This document shows, in pieces, positions 8,886-19,958 of a DNA stretch of 64,000 nucleotides. This DNA is from Deinococcus taeanensis (lineage in GTDB: Bacteria; Deinococcota; Deinococci; Deinococcales; Deinococcaceae). The DNA is taken from assembly GCF_020229735.1 (NCBI RefSeq), contig NZ_CP083459.1, forward strand, positions 310,001 through 374,000, in the 5' to 3' direction. The notes beneath the pieces are model-generated. The model was not told the DNA's origin. It saw only the letters and a program-made list of their open reading frames with translations, and did no database searches. Each line of letters begins with the position of its first letter. Within the stretch, counting starts at the first letter, position 1. The position numbers were made by a program, and so were the translations under genes.

Positions 8886-9289
8886 GGCCCACGGCGGCCC
8901 CCACCCCCCAGCGCGACCTTACCGGCGTGGTTCGGCCGACCGGTCCATGCGGCCACTTGAAGTCCGGCAGCCGGACCCGCCGCACCACGCGAGTACCGCC
9001 GGGAGGGCCGTGCGGCGTGGCTACCGGTGAAGCGCTGACGTGGTTGCGGCCTCAGGGCTCCGGCTGGCCTCCCTGCGGACCGCAAGACTGGAGCGCTGGG
9101 TGACCCGGCGAGTGCATGTCCACTGGCCGCTGCCGGCCGGTCTGAAGAGTCACGGCCTGCGGCGCCCGCGGGTTCCGGGCAGCGCTGGCAGCACTGGTCC
9201 TGGCCCGTCGTCACCTTCGCCGACTGTGGAGTCCTTTGCACCAGCTGCGATCCAGCAGGCATCCCACGCCGGTACCGTAGCGTAAGACC
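8886..9289. other. Intergenic region, no gene seen
   Basis: This spacer of about 400 bp sits between the kinase and the acetyltransferase. No supported frame, hairpin with T-run or other motif was noticed. Confidence 0.4.
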
Positions 9290-9823
9290 ATGGCCTCGCC
9301 TGCCCCTCATGCTCTGCACCGGTACGCACTGACCCTGCCGGTGTCCGCTTCCCCTGTGGCCTGTTCCCTGACGCTGCGGTTGCTCTCTGACTTTCCGGAC
9401 AGTCCGGACACCCGGCGGCGGTTGTACCTTCTGGTGCGCCAGGGCGTGCTGGACAGTCCGGGCAGTGACGGGGACTTCCCCAGTCTGGAGGACTTCAATG
9501 CGTTCATTTTCGGACCCAGTTACTGGGCAGAGGCAGACACGCAGGTGCTGGCCCTCGACGGTGAGGCGTGGGTGGGGCTGTCGAGTCTGCGCCGCACTTC
9601 TCAGCCGGGCGTGTCGGGTTTCGGCCTGACGACCGTTGACCGGTCGTACCGGGGGCGCGGGGTGGCGCTGGCGTTGAAACGGCGCGCGCTGGAACGGGCG
9701 GCAGCCCGGGGTGACCACCGGGTCACGACCGAGGTGCATCCGGACAATGCCGCCATGCGGGCGGTCAATGCCCGGCTCGGGTTCGCGCGGGTGCCTGACC
9801 TGCAGCCCCTGGAGCGCGCTTGA
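9290..9823 (+). CDS. GNAT-family N-acetyltransferase
   Basis: A 177-residue acetyl-CoA-dependent acetyltransferase. The first third is family-specific. The GNAT core follows, with the strand WVGLSSLRR, the acetyl-CoA pyrophosphate-binding motif A around RSYRGRGVALALKRRALE (Q/RxxGxG/A type), and motif B in VHPDNAAMRAVNARLGFARV, the usual N-x-x-M-R-x-x-N-x-x-L-G-F pattern. The substrate cannot be inferred: members of this subgroup modify small molecules, antibiotics or protein N-termini. It is preceded by a long spacer and faces a convergent gene (stop at 9914), so it is probably transcribed alone. Confidence 0.8.
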   Translation: MASPAPHALHRYALTLPVSASPVACSLTLRLLSDFPDSPDTRRRLYLLVRQGVLDSPGSDGDFPSLEDFNAFIFGPSYWAEADTQVLALDGEAWVGLSSLRRTSQPGVSGFGLTTVDRSYRGRGVALALKRRALERAAARGDHRVTTEVHPDNAAMRAVNARLGFARVPDLQPLERA

Positions 9824-9913
9824 GCGGGGGCCGCACAGGGGCAGGGCGTTGTGGGGCGCTTCCGCCGAAGGGCCCCGTGAAAAACTACGGCCGCCCGCGC
9901 TGATGAGCGGACC

Positions 9914-10333
9914 TTACGGCGCTGAGGGGGACGGCGTGAGGGCGTCCCGGAGGCGAACGAGGAGTTCCTCGCCACGCTCGTACCCGGGCCGGATGAAGAT
10001 TATGCCCATGGTGCTCCAGTCCTGCACGGCCGCGACTTCCTGTCCGCCGTCGTTCAGTTTGAGGTGCGGGTACGCGCCGTACTCGGTGAAGCAGTCGAAT
10101 TCAGCGCCGACCTGCTCCAGCGCGAGGGTCGTCTCGTCCGTCCACCGCAGAAGGTAGGGCAGCAGAAAGGCAGGCTTGCCGCAGGAGCCGCCCAGGCCGA
10201 CCAGGGGCAGGCCGGCCACGACAGGGACGGTGTCGCGCAGACGGGCCCGGTCGAGGAAGGCCTGACGGTCACGGACCTGCGCAGGACCGGTTTTCAGCGA
10301 GGCGACGTAAGGGCCGACAGTCAGTTTGGTCAT
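9914..10333 (-). CDS. Hypothetical protein downstream of copA
   Basis: A 139-residue protein of unknown function. The start at 10333 is supported by CAGGAGAG six bases upstream; the frame stays open 18 codons further but without a better site. The sequence has no signal peptide or membrane helix. It contains GLGGSCGKPAFLLPYLLRW with a single Cys, and an aromatic-rich block (FDCFTEYGAYPHLKL). It looks like a compact cytoplasmic protein. It lies 53 bp after the copA stop on the same strand, so the two may share a transcript and respond to copper, but a direct role in copper handling is only inferred from position. Confidence 0.6.
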   Translation of the reverse strand: MTKLTVGPYVASLKTGPAQVRDRQAFLDRARLRDTVPVVAGLPLVGLGGSCGKPAFLLPYLLRWTDETTLALEQVGAEFDCFTEYGAYPHLKLNDGGQEVAAVQDWSTMGIIFIRPGYERGEELLVRLRDALTPSPSAP

Positions 10334-10386
10334 GGGGTCTCTCCTGAGAAGTGCGCAGGACACCTCGGCATCCCGCGCTGAGGACA

Positions 10387-12897
<2,511 letters not shown>

Positions 12898-12909
12898 CTT
12901 CGTTCCTCC

Positions 12910-12926
12910 ATCCCCCCCGGGGGGAT
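12910..12926. promoter_or_regulatory. Putative CsoR operator 1 (copA leader)
   Basis: A perfect palindrome, ATCCCCCC-C-GGGGGGAT, directly upstream of the copA ribosome-binding site. G-tract palindromes of this form are the binding sites of CsoR-family copper repressors. The arms are identical to those of the second copy at 13024-13040. Confidence 0.65.
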
Positions 12927-13023
12927 CACTGTGACCGAATCATAGACCCAGGGGAGGGGGATTTTCAAGACAACGCAAATAAACACACTCGCGACAAGCA
13001 TCTGAGCGCTTAAGTGCCTCTCC

Positions 13024-13040
13024 ATCCCCCCTGGGGGGAT
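13024..13040. promoter_or_regulatory. Putative CsoR operator 2
   Basis: ATCCCCCC-T-GGGGGGAT has the same arms as the site at 12910-12926, and the two centres lie 114 bp apart. It sits just before the possible csoR-like relic on the plus strand, as expected for an autoregulated divergent repressor gene. Confidence 0.6.
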
Positions 13041-13053
13041 TTAGGCCAGAGCA

Positions 13054-13250
13054 GGAGACCTGCCCTGCATCAGCTGGAACACAAGCTCGCCGGCATGGCC
13101 TGCCCCCACGGCCAGACCGATGTCACTGACGCCCTGAAAGCCGTGCTCCGCGTCGCCGCGGCGCAGGCGACCCTCCACACCAGCAGAGCCGTCGTGGGGA
13201 GGCACCCTGACCCCCTAGCAGCTCAACGCCGCCGTGATGGAGGAAGGTGA
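13054..13250 (+). pseudogene. Possible csoR-like relic
   Basis: A plus-strand frame after the second operator reads HQLEHKLAGMACPHGQTDVT, then DALKAVLRVAAAQATLH and RAVVGRH. It vaguely follows the helical pattern of CsoR/FrmR repressors: a Cys in helix 1-2, an alanine-rich helix 2, then a His-containing segment. It lacks a proper start codon and ribosome-binding site downstream of the operator, and the C-terminal His/Cys pair is not evident. The location, divergent from copA beside paired operators, is what makes a decayed copper repressor worth considering. An unrelated non-coding stretch is equally possible. Confidence 0.25.
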
Positions 13251-13732
13251 CAGCCCCGAGGTGGCGCACACCTGAGAACCAGCGCACACTCCAGCGCAAC
13301 AGCGCACACCACCCTCCACCAGGGGGTCGCCGCATTGCGCTGCACCTGACGCATGCCTGAACGCCGCCGCAGGCAGCCCGTCGGCCCGCCCCAGCCCGCA
13401 GAGCTCAGGACCGTCGCCGTGCCCCTGACGCTCCCGACCTTCCCTGGACCCAAGGCTCAGGGCCGTTCAAAGCGGCGCGGGGGGCGCTGAACGACGCCCC
13501 CCGCGTGGTCCACTGCTCCGCGCAGCAATGAGGCTGTATCCGCCCAGAACGGATAACAATTCACCAGGGCAGACCCACGCCCACCCACCTTTCCAGGCGG
13601 CCGCACCCTGAACCACCGACATGCTCCGGCGGCTCTCCTGACCTGAACCGTGACCTGATCCTCTGACGTCACTCGAGTTCGCCGGCGTCCACCCACCACC
13701 GCAGCGTGGCCGCAGAGGCACCGGCCGCAGAC
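13251..13732. other. Intergenic region, no gene seen
   Basis: No supported coding region lies between the copA regulatory region and the end of ridA. Frames on both strands are short and lack motifs. Confidence 0.4.
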
Positions 13733-14113
13733 TCAGGGCGTCAGGACCGCCAGAGCATCGATCTCCACCAGCAGCCCCGGGTTGAGACCCACATACACGG
13801 TGCTGCGGGCCGGGTAAGGCTCACTGAAGAACTCACGGTACACGGCGTTCATCGCCGCGAAGTCCTCCGCACGGGTCAGGTACACCCCCACGCGCAGGAC
13901 ATCCCCCATGCTGGCCCCGGCCGATTCCAGCGCCGCGCGGACGTTCTCCAGGGCCTGGCGGGTCTGCGCCTCCACCCCGACACGGGCCTGACGGGTTGCC
14001 GGTTCCACCCCCACCTGACCAGCGGTGTGCACGAACGGACCGATACGCACGGCGTGCGAGTAGGGCCCGGCCGGGGCCGGGGCGTTCTCCGGAGTGAAGC
14101 TCTGTCGTGACAT
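13733..14113 (-). CDS. ridA: RidA-family enamine/imine deaminase
   Basis: A 126-residue member of the RidA (YjgF/UK114) family, which hydrolyses reactive enamine/imine intermediates such as 2-aminoacrylate released by PLP enzymes. The family signature is complete: AGPYSHAVRIG near the N-terminus, TAGQVGVEPAT, the helix ENVRAALESAG, and PARSTVYVGLNPGLLVEIDA carrying the essential Arg and the terminal Glu. The start at 14113 gives the standard length. The gene begins 25 bp after the stop of the threonine dehydratase at 14139 on the same strand, so the two form an operon in which the dehydratase makes the intermediate that RidA clears. Confidence 0.9.
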   Translation of the reverse strand: MSRQSFTPENAPAPAGPYSHAVRIGPFVHTAGQVGVEPATRQARVGVEAQTRQALENVRAALESAGASMGDVLRVGVYLTRAEDFAAMNAVYREFFSEPYPARSTVYVGLNPGLLVEIDALAVLTP

Positions 14114-14138
14114 GAGCGAGGTTCTAGCACGCCGCGCG

Positions 14139-15053
14139 TCAGGGCAGCCAGTTGCCCCCACACACGAACACCCCCAGCCGGTGCGGCAGCTCAATGCCTT
14201 CCAGCAATGGCGCCAGCGGCAGCCCCGCCGTCGGCTCCACCACCTGCTTGAGGTGGCGCATCATCAGGCGCTGCGCCTCCACGATGCTCTCCTCGCGCAC
14301 CGCGAGCACCTCATGCACGCGCGCCTGCACGACGGGGAACGTCAGTGCGCCCGGCATCATGGTCTGCACGCCGTCGGCCACAGTGCGGGGCGGCGCCGCC
14401 AGGCGCACGCGTTCACCCGCGAGCAGACTGCGGCGCGTGTCGTCGCCCGTCTCCGGTTCCACACCGATCACGCGCGTGCCCGGCCAGACCGCCTGGACGA
14501 CCGTTGCGATGCCGCTGATCATCCCGCCGCCCCCGACCGCCACGAGCACGGCGTCCGGCGCCTCCACCTGCCCGATCAGTTCCAGGGCCTGCGTGCCCTG
14601 CCCCGCCATCACCTGCAGATCGTCGTACGCGTGGATGTAGTGATACCCCCGCTCGGCAGCCAGGGCGCGCACCCGCTCTTCTCCGTTGAGGCGGGTGACG
14701 CCCTCATCCACAACCTGCGCGCCGTACGACCGGACGGCGGCCTTCTTCGTCTCGCTGGCGTCCTCGTACATCACGACGGCGCACGGCACGCCCAGCACCC
14801 GCGAAGCGAACGCCACGCCCTGCGCGTGATTGCCGCTCGACAGCGTCACGAGTCCGCGGGGGCCGCCCAGCTGCAGGGCGGCGTTCAGCGCCCCCCGCAC
14901 CTTGAAGCTGCCGGTCTTCTGCAGGTGCTCGCCCTTGAACAGCAGTTCCCGGCCCAGCAGCCGGTCCAGCGATTCCGAGGTCAGAACCGGCGTGCGGTGA
15001 ATGTACGGGGCAAGCCGCTCAGCAGCTCCACGGACGTCCTCAAGTGTGATCAC
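14139..15053 (-). CDS. PLP-dependent threonine dehydratase / serine racemase-like enzyme
   Basis: A 304-residue cytoplasmic fold-type II PLP enzyme. The Schiff-base Lys is at 51 (TGSFKVRGA), the substrate loop is SSGNHAQG, the phosphate-binding glycine loop is VGGGGMISG, and the C-terminal CGGN is present. There is no C-terminal ACT-like regulatory domain, so it is the short catabolic type (TdcB-like), which deaminates threonine or serine to 2-oxo acids, or a serine racemase. Sequence alone does not separate these. It uses a GTG start at 15053. The downstream ridA, coding for the enzyme that removes the enamine by-product, supports the dehydratase role. Confidence 0.85.
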   Translation of the reverse strand: MITLEDVRGAAERLAPYIHRTPVLTSESLDRLLGRELLFKGEHLQKTGSFKVRGALNAALQLGGPRGLVTLSSGNHAQGVAFASRVLGVPCAVVMYEDASETKKAAVRSYGAQVVDEGVTRLNGEERVRALAAERGYHYIHAYDDLQVMAGQGTQALELIGQVEAPDAVLVAVGGGGMISGIATVVQAVWPGTRVIGVEPETGDDTRRSLLAGERVRLAAPPRTVADGVQTMMPGALTFPVVQARVHEVLAVREESIVEAQRLMMRHLKQVVEPTAGLPLAPLLEGIELPHRLGVFVCGGNWLP

Positions 15054-15300
15054 CCGGACAGTCTAGGCGCGCCCGCGCCGCCCATCCGCAGTGGTCTGAC
15101 CGCGGCCAGGCAGGGGGCCGCAGGTGCGCCCGCCCGGGTCTGCCGTTGACGGTCGGTGGCGGCCCGGCCGCATCATCCAGCGGCCGGGGGCAAGGGCGCG
15201 CGTGAGGGACGGCCGGCGCGGCTGTTCACGCTGCCCCTCCGCGTGCCGGTGGGCGGGCCTGTGGCGCCACGGCCGGCCCTCTGCGGCTCTGCCAGCGCTT

Positions 15301-16269
15301 TCAGTCCAGGCGGTCCAACCCCCTGAGGAACCCAATCAGGCCCGCGAAGTAGCGTTCCTGGTCGTCGTACAGGGCCATGTGGCTGCCGTCCGGGCAGTGC
15401 AGATGCTGCCCCCGGGGGAACTGACCTGCCATCCACGCCATGTGGGCCGGGTCCATCGTGTCGTGCTGCGCGCCGATCACCAGGGTCGGCACCGTCACCT
15501 GGCCCAGGTCAGCGGTGCGGTCCCAGTCTGCGAGCTTGGCGCTGGCGCCCAGTTCGCTTGGTCCCTGCAGGGGCACGTAGATGGACGGATTGATGTGTTT
15601 GAACGCGCGGTTTACCGGATCAGGCCAGTCCTCCACCGGGAGGCGCAGCACGTGATGAACGTAATGGTGAGGCACGAGCAGTTCCATGTAGCGGGGCTGG
15701 TCGTGCGCACCTGCGGCTTCCAGCTGCTCAATTTCAGCGAGCGCCGCCGGGTCCATGGCGGGCTTGAGCACGTCGCGCGCGTACGCGTTGTACAGCGGAA
15801 TGCTGGCCATCATGTTGGAGATCACGAGGGCTCTGAGATGCTGCGGGTACTGCAGGGCGTACTCCAGCGCCAGGATGCCCCCCCACGAGTGACCCAGCAG
15901 GATGAAGTTCTCCCGGGTCAGCCCGAGGGCCTGGCGGACCTGCTCGACCTCGTCCACGAAACGCGGGAGGTCCCACAGCGCCGGCTGGTCAGGCTGGTCG
16001 CTGTATGCCGAGCCCAGCTGGTCGTAGTAGTAGTACTCGATGCCCGCGGCAGGCAGGAAACTGTCGAAGGCTTCAAAGTACTCGTGCGTGGCGCCCGGAC
16101 CGCCGTGCAGCAGCAGGACTTTCAGCGTGGGGTGGTTGCCGACGCGCTTGGTCCACACGCGGTAGGTGCCGTGCGGCGTGGTCACGGGAATGAGTTTGAC
16201 GCCGCCGCTGAGCCGGTCATCCCGGCCGGTGGTGTCGAAGTAGGTGGACGCTGGGGAATGGGATGTCAT
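15301..16269 (-). CDS. pip: Proline iminopeptidase-type alpha/beta hydrolase
   Basis: A 322-residue cytoplasmic peptidase of family S33 that removes N-terminal proline or similar residues from peptides. The oxyanion-hole motif LLLHGGPGATHEYF, the nucleophile elbow GHSWGG (Ser 128) and the closing His in GSHMALYDD are all present; the catalytic Asp is most likely in VIGAQHDTMD. The strand EYYYYDQLGSAYSDQP is typical of proline iminopeptidases, as is the length. GGAGG lies eight bases before the ATG. The gene is followed by a 250-bp spacer and appears to be transcribed alone. Confidence 0.85.
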   Translation of the reverse strand: MTSHSPASTYFDTTGRDDRLSGGVKLIPVTTPHGTYRVWTKRVGNHPTLKVLLLHGGPGATHEYFEAFDSFLPAAGIEYYYYDQLGSAYSDQPDQPALWDLPRFVDEVEQVRQALGLTRENFILLGHSWGGILALEYALQYPQHLRALVISNMMASIPLYNAYARDVLKPAMDPAALAEIEQLEAAGAHDQPRYMELLVPHHYVHHVLRLPVEDWPDPVNRAFKHINPSIYVPLQGPSELGASAKLADWDRTADLGQVTVPTLVIGAQHDTMDPAHMAWMAGQFPRGQHLHCPDGSHMALYDDQERYFAGLIGFLRGLDRLD

Positions 16270-16384
16270 GTGAACCTCCAGGGCGGCCTGAGCGCCTCGA
16301 CCGCGCGACGGGCGAACCCGGGCGGCGGCCGGATACCGCGGGGTGCCCTTCAGCTGAGCCTACCTTCCGCGCGGCACGTCCCTC

Positions 16385-17461
16385 TCAATCAGGCCCTCCG
16401 GGCTGACCTGGGGTCGTCCGGCCGGCCTGCTTCTGAGCGTACATCCGGGCATCAGACACCCGGAGGGCCGTTCTGGCGTCCCCGTCGCCCGGCACCTCTG
16501 CCACCCCCGCGCTGGCCTGCGCCTGGGAAAATCCGCGCCGGGCGGTGAGCGTCACGGCCCGGCGTACCCTGTCCTGAATGTCTACCGCGTCGTCCGGGCG
16601 GGTTGGCCTGACCAGCAGTGCGAACTCGTCACCGCCGAACCGGTAGAGGTGGGTCTCGTCACGAAACGCCTCGCGGAGCGCCTCTGCGAACGCCAAGAGC
16701 AGGGCGTCACCATAGGCGTGCCCGTACGTGTCGTTGATGTGTTTCAGGCCGTCCAGATCGATAATGACCACACTCAGCCGGTCACCGCTGGATCTGACGT
16801 CGATTTCCAGCCGCGCGAGGTCGTCATCGAACGCGCGCCGGTTGCCCAGCCCGGTCAGGGCGTCCAGGTGCGCGAGGGTATGGAACTGCGTGGCGCTGGC
16901 CCGCTGGTGGACCAGTTCCCGCTGCGCGGCAGCAAAGTGAAACAGTATGCTGAGCAGCGCGCTGTGCGCTCCGAGCAGCGTCAGCGGCAGCACCGGTCCG
17001 TCAAACGGGCCGGCGCGGCCGACACTGGTCAGCGCGTGCGGCAGGCTGCTCACCACCAGTGACAGCAGAAGCGTGCCGCCCTCCCGCCGGGCGTGGTGCG
17101 GCGGCCTCTGCACGAACAGCAGGACGTACACCACCGGCGCGAGCAGCGTGGTGCACACCAGCCCGGTCGGCGAGGCCGGATGATCCGGCAACCCGTAGAA
17201 CCCGAGCGTCCAGATGATGAGGAGCAGCGCGCCGTACAGGTGGGGTGCCAGGGCGCGCAGTGGTGTCCTCAGACGGTCCGGACCGAAGAGCGCCAGGCCG
17301 AAAACAACGAAGATGACCACGAGGACTGCCAGGTGCTGCCAGGCGGGTGGGTCGAAAAAGATCAGGTACAGCGGCGTGCCCCACAGAACGCTCGAGAAGG
17401 GCACCCACAACAGCAGCCGCTCCAGGGCGGACGGCGCAGTGATGTGGGTCGACAGAGCCAT
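16385..17461 (-). CDS. Membrane diguanylate cyclase (GGDEF)
   Basis: A 358-residue protein that would make cyclic-di-GMP from two GTP. Five to six hydrophobic segments fill residues 15-185, a short linker follows, and the catalytic domain has FGGDEF intact at 276-280. The inhibitory-site position five residues upstream reads RDET instead of RxxD, so product feedback of the usual kind is probably missing. The N-terminal membrane part has no named sensor family that I can recognise. No strong ribosome-binding site is visible. The gene is isolated, with over 400 bp of upstream spacer. Confidence 0.85.
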   Translation of the reverse strand: MALSTHITAPSALERLLLWVPFSSVLWGTPLYLIFFDPPAWQHLAVLVVIFVVFGLALFGPDRLRTPLRALAPHLYGALLLIIWTLGFYGLPDHPASPTGLVCTTLLAPVVYVLLFVQRPPHHARREGGTLLLSLVVSSLPHALTSVGRAGPFDGPVLPLTLLGAHSALLSILFHFAAAQRELVHQRASATQFHTLAHLDALTGLGNRRAFDDDLARLEIDVRSSGDRLSVVIIDLDGLKHINDTYGHAYGDALLLAFAEALREAFRDETHLYRFGGDEFALLVRPTRPDDAVDIQDRVRRAVTLTARRGFSQAQASAGVAEVPGDGDARTALRVSDARMYAQKQAGRTTPGQPGGPD

Positions 17462-17891
17462 AATTCAGGTGTCAGGAGCGCCCAGACCGTCGCTGCCCAC
17501 CAGAGAGAATCCGTTTAACACTCAGTCTCTTGATGTGTGGCGGCGTGCGCCTGCACCCATACTGCCATGCTCTCCAGGCCGGAGACTGAAGCACCGTTCA
17601 GCGTGGGTTGATCATCTCCCTGCTGTGGAGGAGGCTGCATCCTGGTGCCGCGTCGCCGTACGCCGCGCCTGCCCGCCTGGCCCGGTGCGGCACTTTCCGG
17701 ACGGCGCCCTCCCCAGTGCCAGGCGACCGTCTGAACCTGAGGTTCATCCACGGCGCCACGACGCACGGGCACAGACGCTGGTCCCCGCGATCCGCTGAGG
17801 CCAGCCCGGTCCCCTTTGGCTGCGGCCGCCTGCGGCGCCGCGGGGCTATCCACGTGTGCGCCAGGGGCCGTCTCGTCCCTGAGCAGCCGGG
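17462..17891. other. Intergenic region, no gene seen
   Basis: This region lies upstream of the diguanylate cyclase and downstream of the secreted protein. A 112-codon minus-strand frame (17515-17853) has proline/arginine-rich, non-coding-like composition and no ribosome-binding site, and was not accepted. Confidence 0.4.
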
Positions 17892-19631
17892 TTACCGGCG
17901 TGAGTAGGTCCGGCCGCCGATCATCAATTCGTTTTTCCTCCTGTCCCAGTAGAAGGCGTACGTGCGGCTCGACTGGCCGTCGGGGCCCCTGAGCTCCAGG
18001 GTGTAGCCGTCAAACACGTACGTTCCTTTGGTCAGGGTGGAAGGGCCGGTTGCGGCGCCGGTCGTTACCGTGAATCCGTTGTTCAGGGTGCCGGCCACAC
18101 CGCCGCCGCTCGCCCGCGTGAACTGCCCTCCGGCCGTGAACGTGTACACGTCCCGGGTGCTGGCGGTCGCGCCGTTCATCAGGGTGCCGGAGGTGTACGC
18201 CGAGAAGAACTCGTATGTGCCCGTCAGGCCCTCGCTTCTGGTTCCGGGCACGCCAGGTGTTCCCTTCAGTGATGTCCAGCGTCCCGCCTGCAGCAGTTCA
18301 TACCCGGCGCCCTGCCGGCGCCATTTCGTCCAGGCCTGCGGTTCGCCCCTGCGCGACGCGGCGACGTCCAGGTCGTGTGGGCTCCAACGGAGGTTCAGGT
18401 AGGCTGTTCCGTCTTTCAGCAGCAGTGTCGTGGTTTCCCGGCCCGTGACATTGATCCCGTCGTACTCGTTCTCGAAGGTGTGCAGCAGTCCCTCGATCTG
18501 ACCGGGTTTCAGCCCCGCGTTGGGCTTGAGCCGGTAGCGATTGAACTGTTCGAGTGCTGCCTGCTCTGCCTGCCCCGCCTCCGCCACCGGGGAGAGCCCC
18601 CGGGCCTCGCCCTGAAAGCGGCATACCGTGAGGCGGCCGTCCCGGTAGCCGAACGACTGTTGCCCGTAGATCAGGCTCTGGCCACGCGCGTCGGTGAGCG
18701 CCCGGGACAGGTTCAACAGCGGCGGATCGTCTCCGCCCCCGTCATACCGGCCGTTGCTGTGAAGGTAATCCTTCAGGTCGTCGTTCGCGTAATCGGTGTT
18801 GAACTCGATTGCGCCGCTCGTCCGGTCGTACCGGTAGGTGGCCTGAAAGCTCTTCAGCGGGGTGGTCTTTCGCGTGGCTTCGTCAGTGAATGTGCCGTTC
18901 GTCATGCGCAGGCCCTGATCCCCGTAGAGGGTCAGGGTGAACCTGACCACGCTCAGGAGGGTCGCGAAATCATTCGTGTTCTGCCCGACGCAGTCGTAGG
19001 CTCCTGTTCTGAGGGGCCCTCCGGCGTGATAGGGGGCCTGCCCGCCTGCCTTGCCGAGCAGTTCCTGAACGGAGGCCCGGCTGAGCGGAGCGAAGTCCGT
19101 GTTCGTCAGGAACGGCCCCCCGCCGGAGGCTGCAGGCGCGGCCGCGCGGGCCGGGGTCACGCCGGAGGCGCGCAGCGCCGCGGTGCGCTGGTACTCCTGG
19201 GGATAGAGCACGGACAGGTTCACCTGAGCGGCAAGCTGAGCGCGGATGTTACGGCAGTCGGCCGCAGGATCCCGACTGGCGCGGTTCAGTTCGGCGTACA
19301 CCTGCTCACGCTGGGCATTGACCGCGGCGCGCAGGTCCGGCAGTTGCGGCGCGGCGGAGGTCTGCAGGTACGATTCGATACCGGGAAGGCCAGAGGCCAC
19401 GCGCCACGCGGCGTACCCCTGTTCAATCACTGCCCGTTCCGCTGGGGCGTTCACCAGACACCAGTCACGGGCAATGGCACCGACCGCCGCCGCCGCATAC
19501 AGGGTGGCCGCCGCTTTCAGCAGCTGAGGGTCGGCGGGCGCCGCCGCCCTGCCCGGCCAGACGCTGCTGGCACTCAACAGGAAGCTCAGGGTGCAGAGGC
19601 GAACAGAGCCGTGCCGCATCATGGTCCGCAT
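17892..19631 (-). CDS. Large secreted protein of unknown function
   Basis: A 579-residue exported protein. A signal peptide ends near AAAPADP, then comes an alpha-helical section (residues about 30-160) with Cys in DWCLVN and DCRNIRAQ that could form a disulfide. The remainder is rich in beta strands. Its C-terminal 100 residues (YTFTAGGQFTRASGGG, TYVFDGYTLELRGPDG, ELMIGGRTYSRR) resemble the barrel-like repeats of secreted lipocalin-like domains that end in a basic residue pair. No catalytic motif is visible. AGGAA precedes the ATG at 19631 by ten bases; a TTG at 19640 is an alternative. No neighbour shares its strand closely enough to suggest an operon. I do not recognise the family. Confidence 0.75.
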   Translation of the reverse strand: MRTMMRHGSVRLCTLSFLLSASSVWPGRAAAPADPQLLKAAATLYAAAAVGAIARDWCLVNAPAERAVIEQGYAAWRVASGLPGIESYLQTSAAPQLPDLRAAVNAQREQVYAELNRASRDPAADCRNIRAQLAAQVNLSVLYPQEYQRTAALRASGVTPARAAAPAASGGGPFLTNTDFAPLSRASVQELLGKAGGQAPYHAGGPLRTGAYDCVGQNTNDFATLLSVVRFTLTLYGDQGLRMTNGTFTDEATRKTTPLKSFQATYRYDRTSGAIEFNTDYANDDLKDYLHSNGRYDGGGDDPPLLNLSRALTDARGQSLIYGQQSFGYRDGRLTVCRFQGEARGLSPVAEAGQAEQAALEQFNRYRLKPNAGLKPGQIEGLLHTFENEYDGINVTGRETTTLLLKDGTAYLNLRWSPHDLDVAASRRGEPQAWTKWRRQGAGYELLQAGRWTSLKGTPGVPGTRSEGLTGTYEFFSAYTSGTLMNGATASTRDVYTFTAGGQFTRASGGGVAGTLNNGFTVTTGAATGPSTLTKGTYVFDGYTLELRGPDGQSSRTYAFYWDRRKNELMIGGRTYSRR

Positions 19632-19958
19632 CGTACGCAATTCCTGCGCGGACCCATCGCAGCTTTGAGGTCCCGAGGAGAACCTGGGAGGGCGAAGCGT
19701 ACCAGCGCCGCTGGTGACTGCCGGCAGGGCACGGTTGCGGCGCAGCAGCCCAGCCCGGGCGCTGCCAGTACCCGCAGGCGATTCTTATGGCCCAGCACGC
19801 GCCTCAGGGAGCGGCGGGGACCGCTCAGTTCCCGTCAGGTCGCGCGGCCACCAGGGAAGGCCGGAGCATCCCTGGCGCCGGGATCCGTACGTATGCTGTG
19901 TTCGAGCCGCCTGCCTCTCAGCTGGCCCAGTCAGGCTGGCAGGGCCGCACGCCTCCGG
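19632..19958. other. Intergenic region, no gene seen
   Basis: This spacer lies between the 3' end of the aminotransferase and the start of the secreted protein, both on the minus strand. It should contain the promoter of the secreted-protein gene. No other feature was found. Confidence 0.4.
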
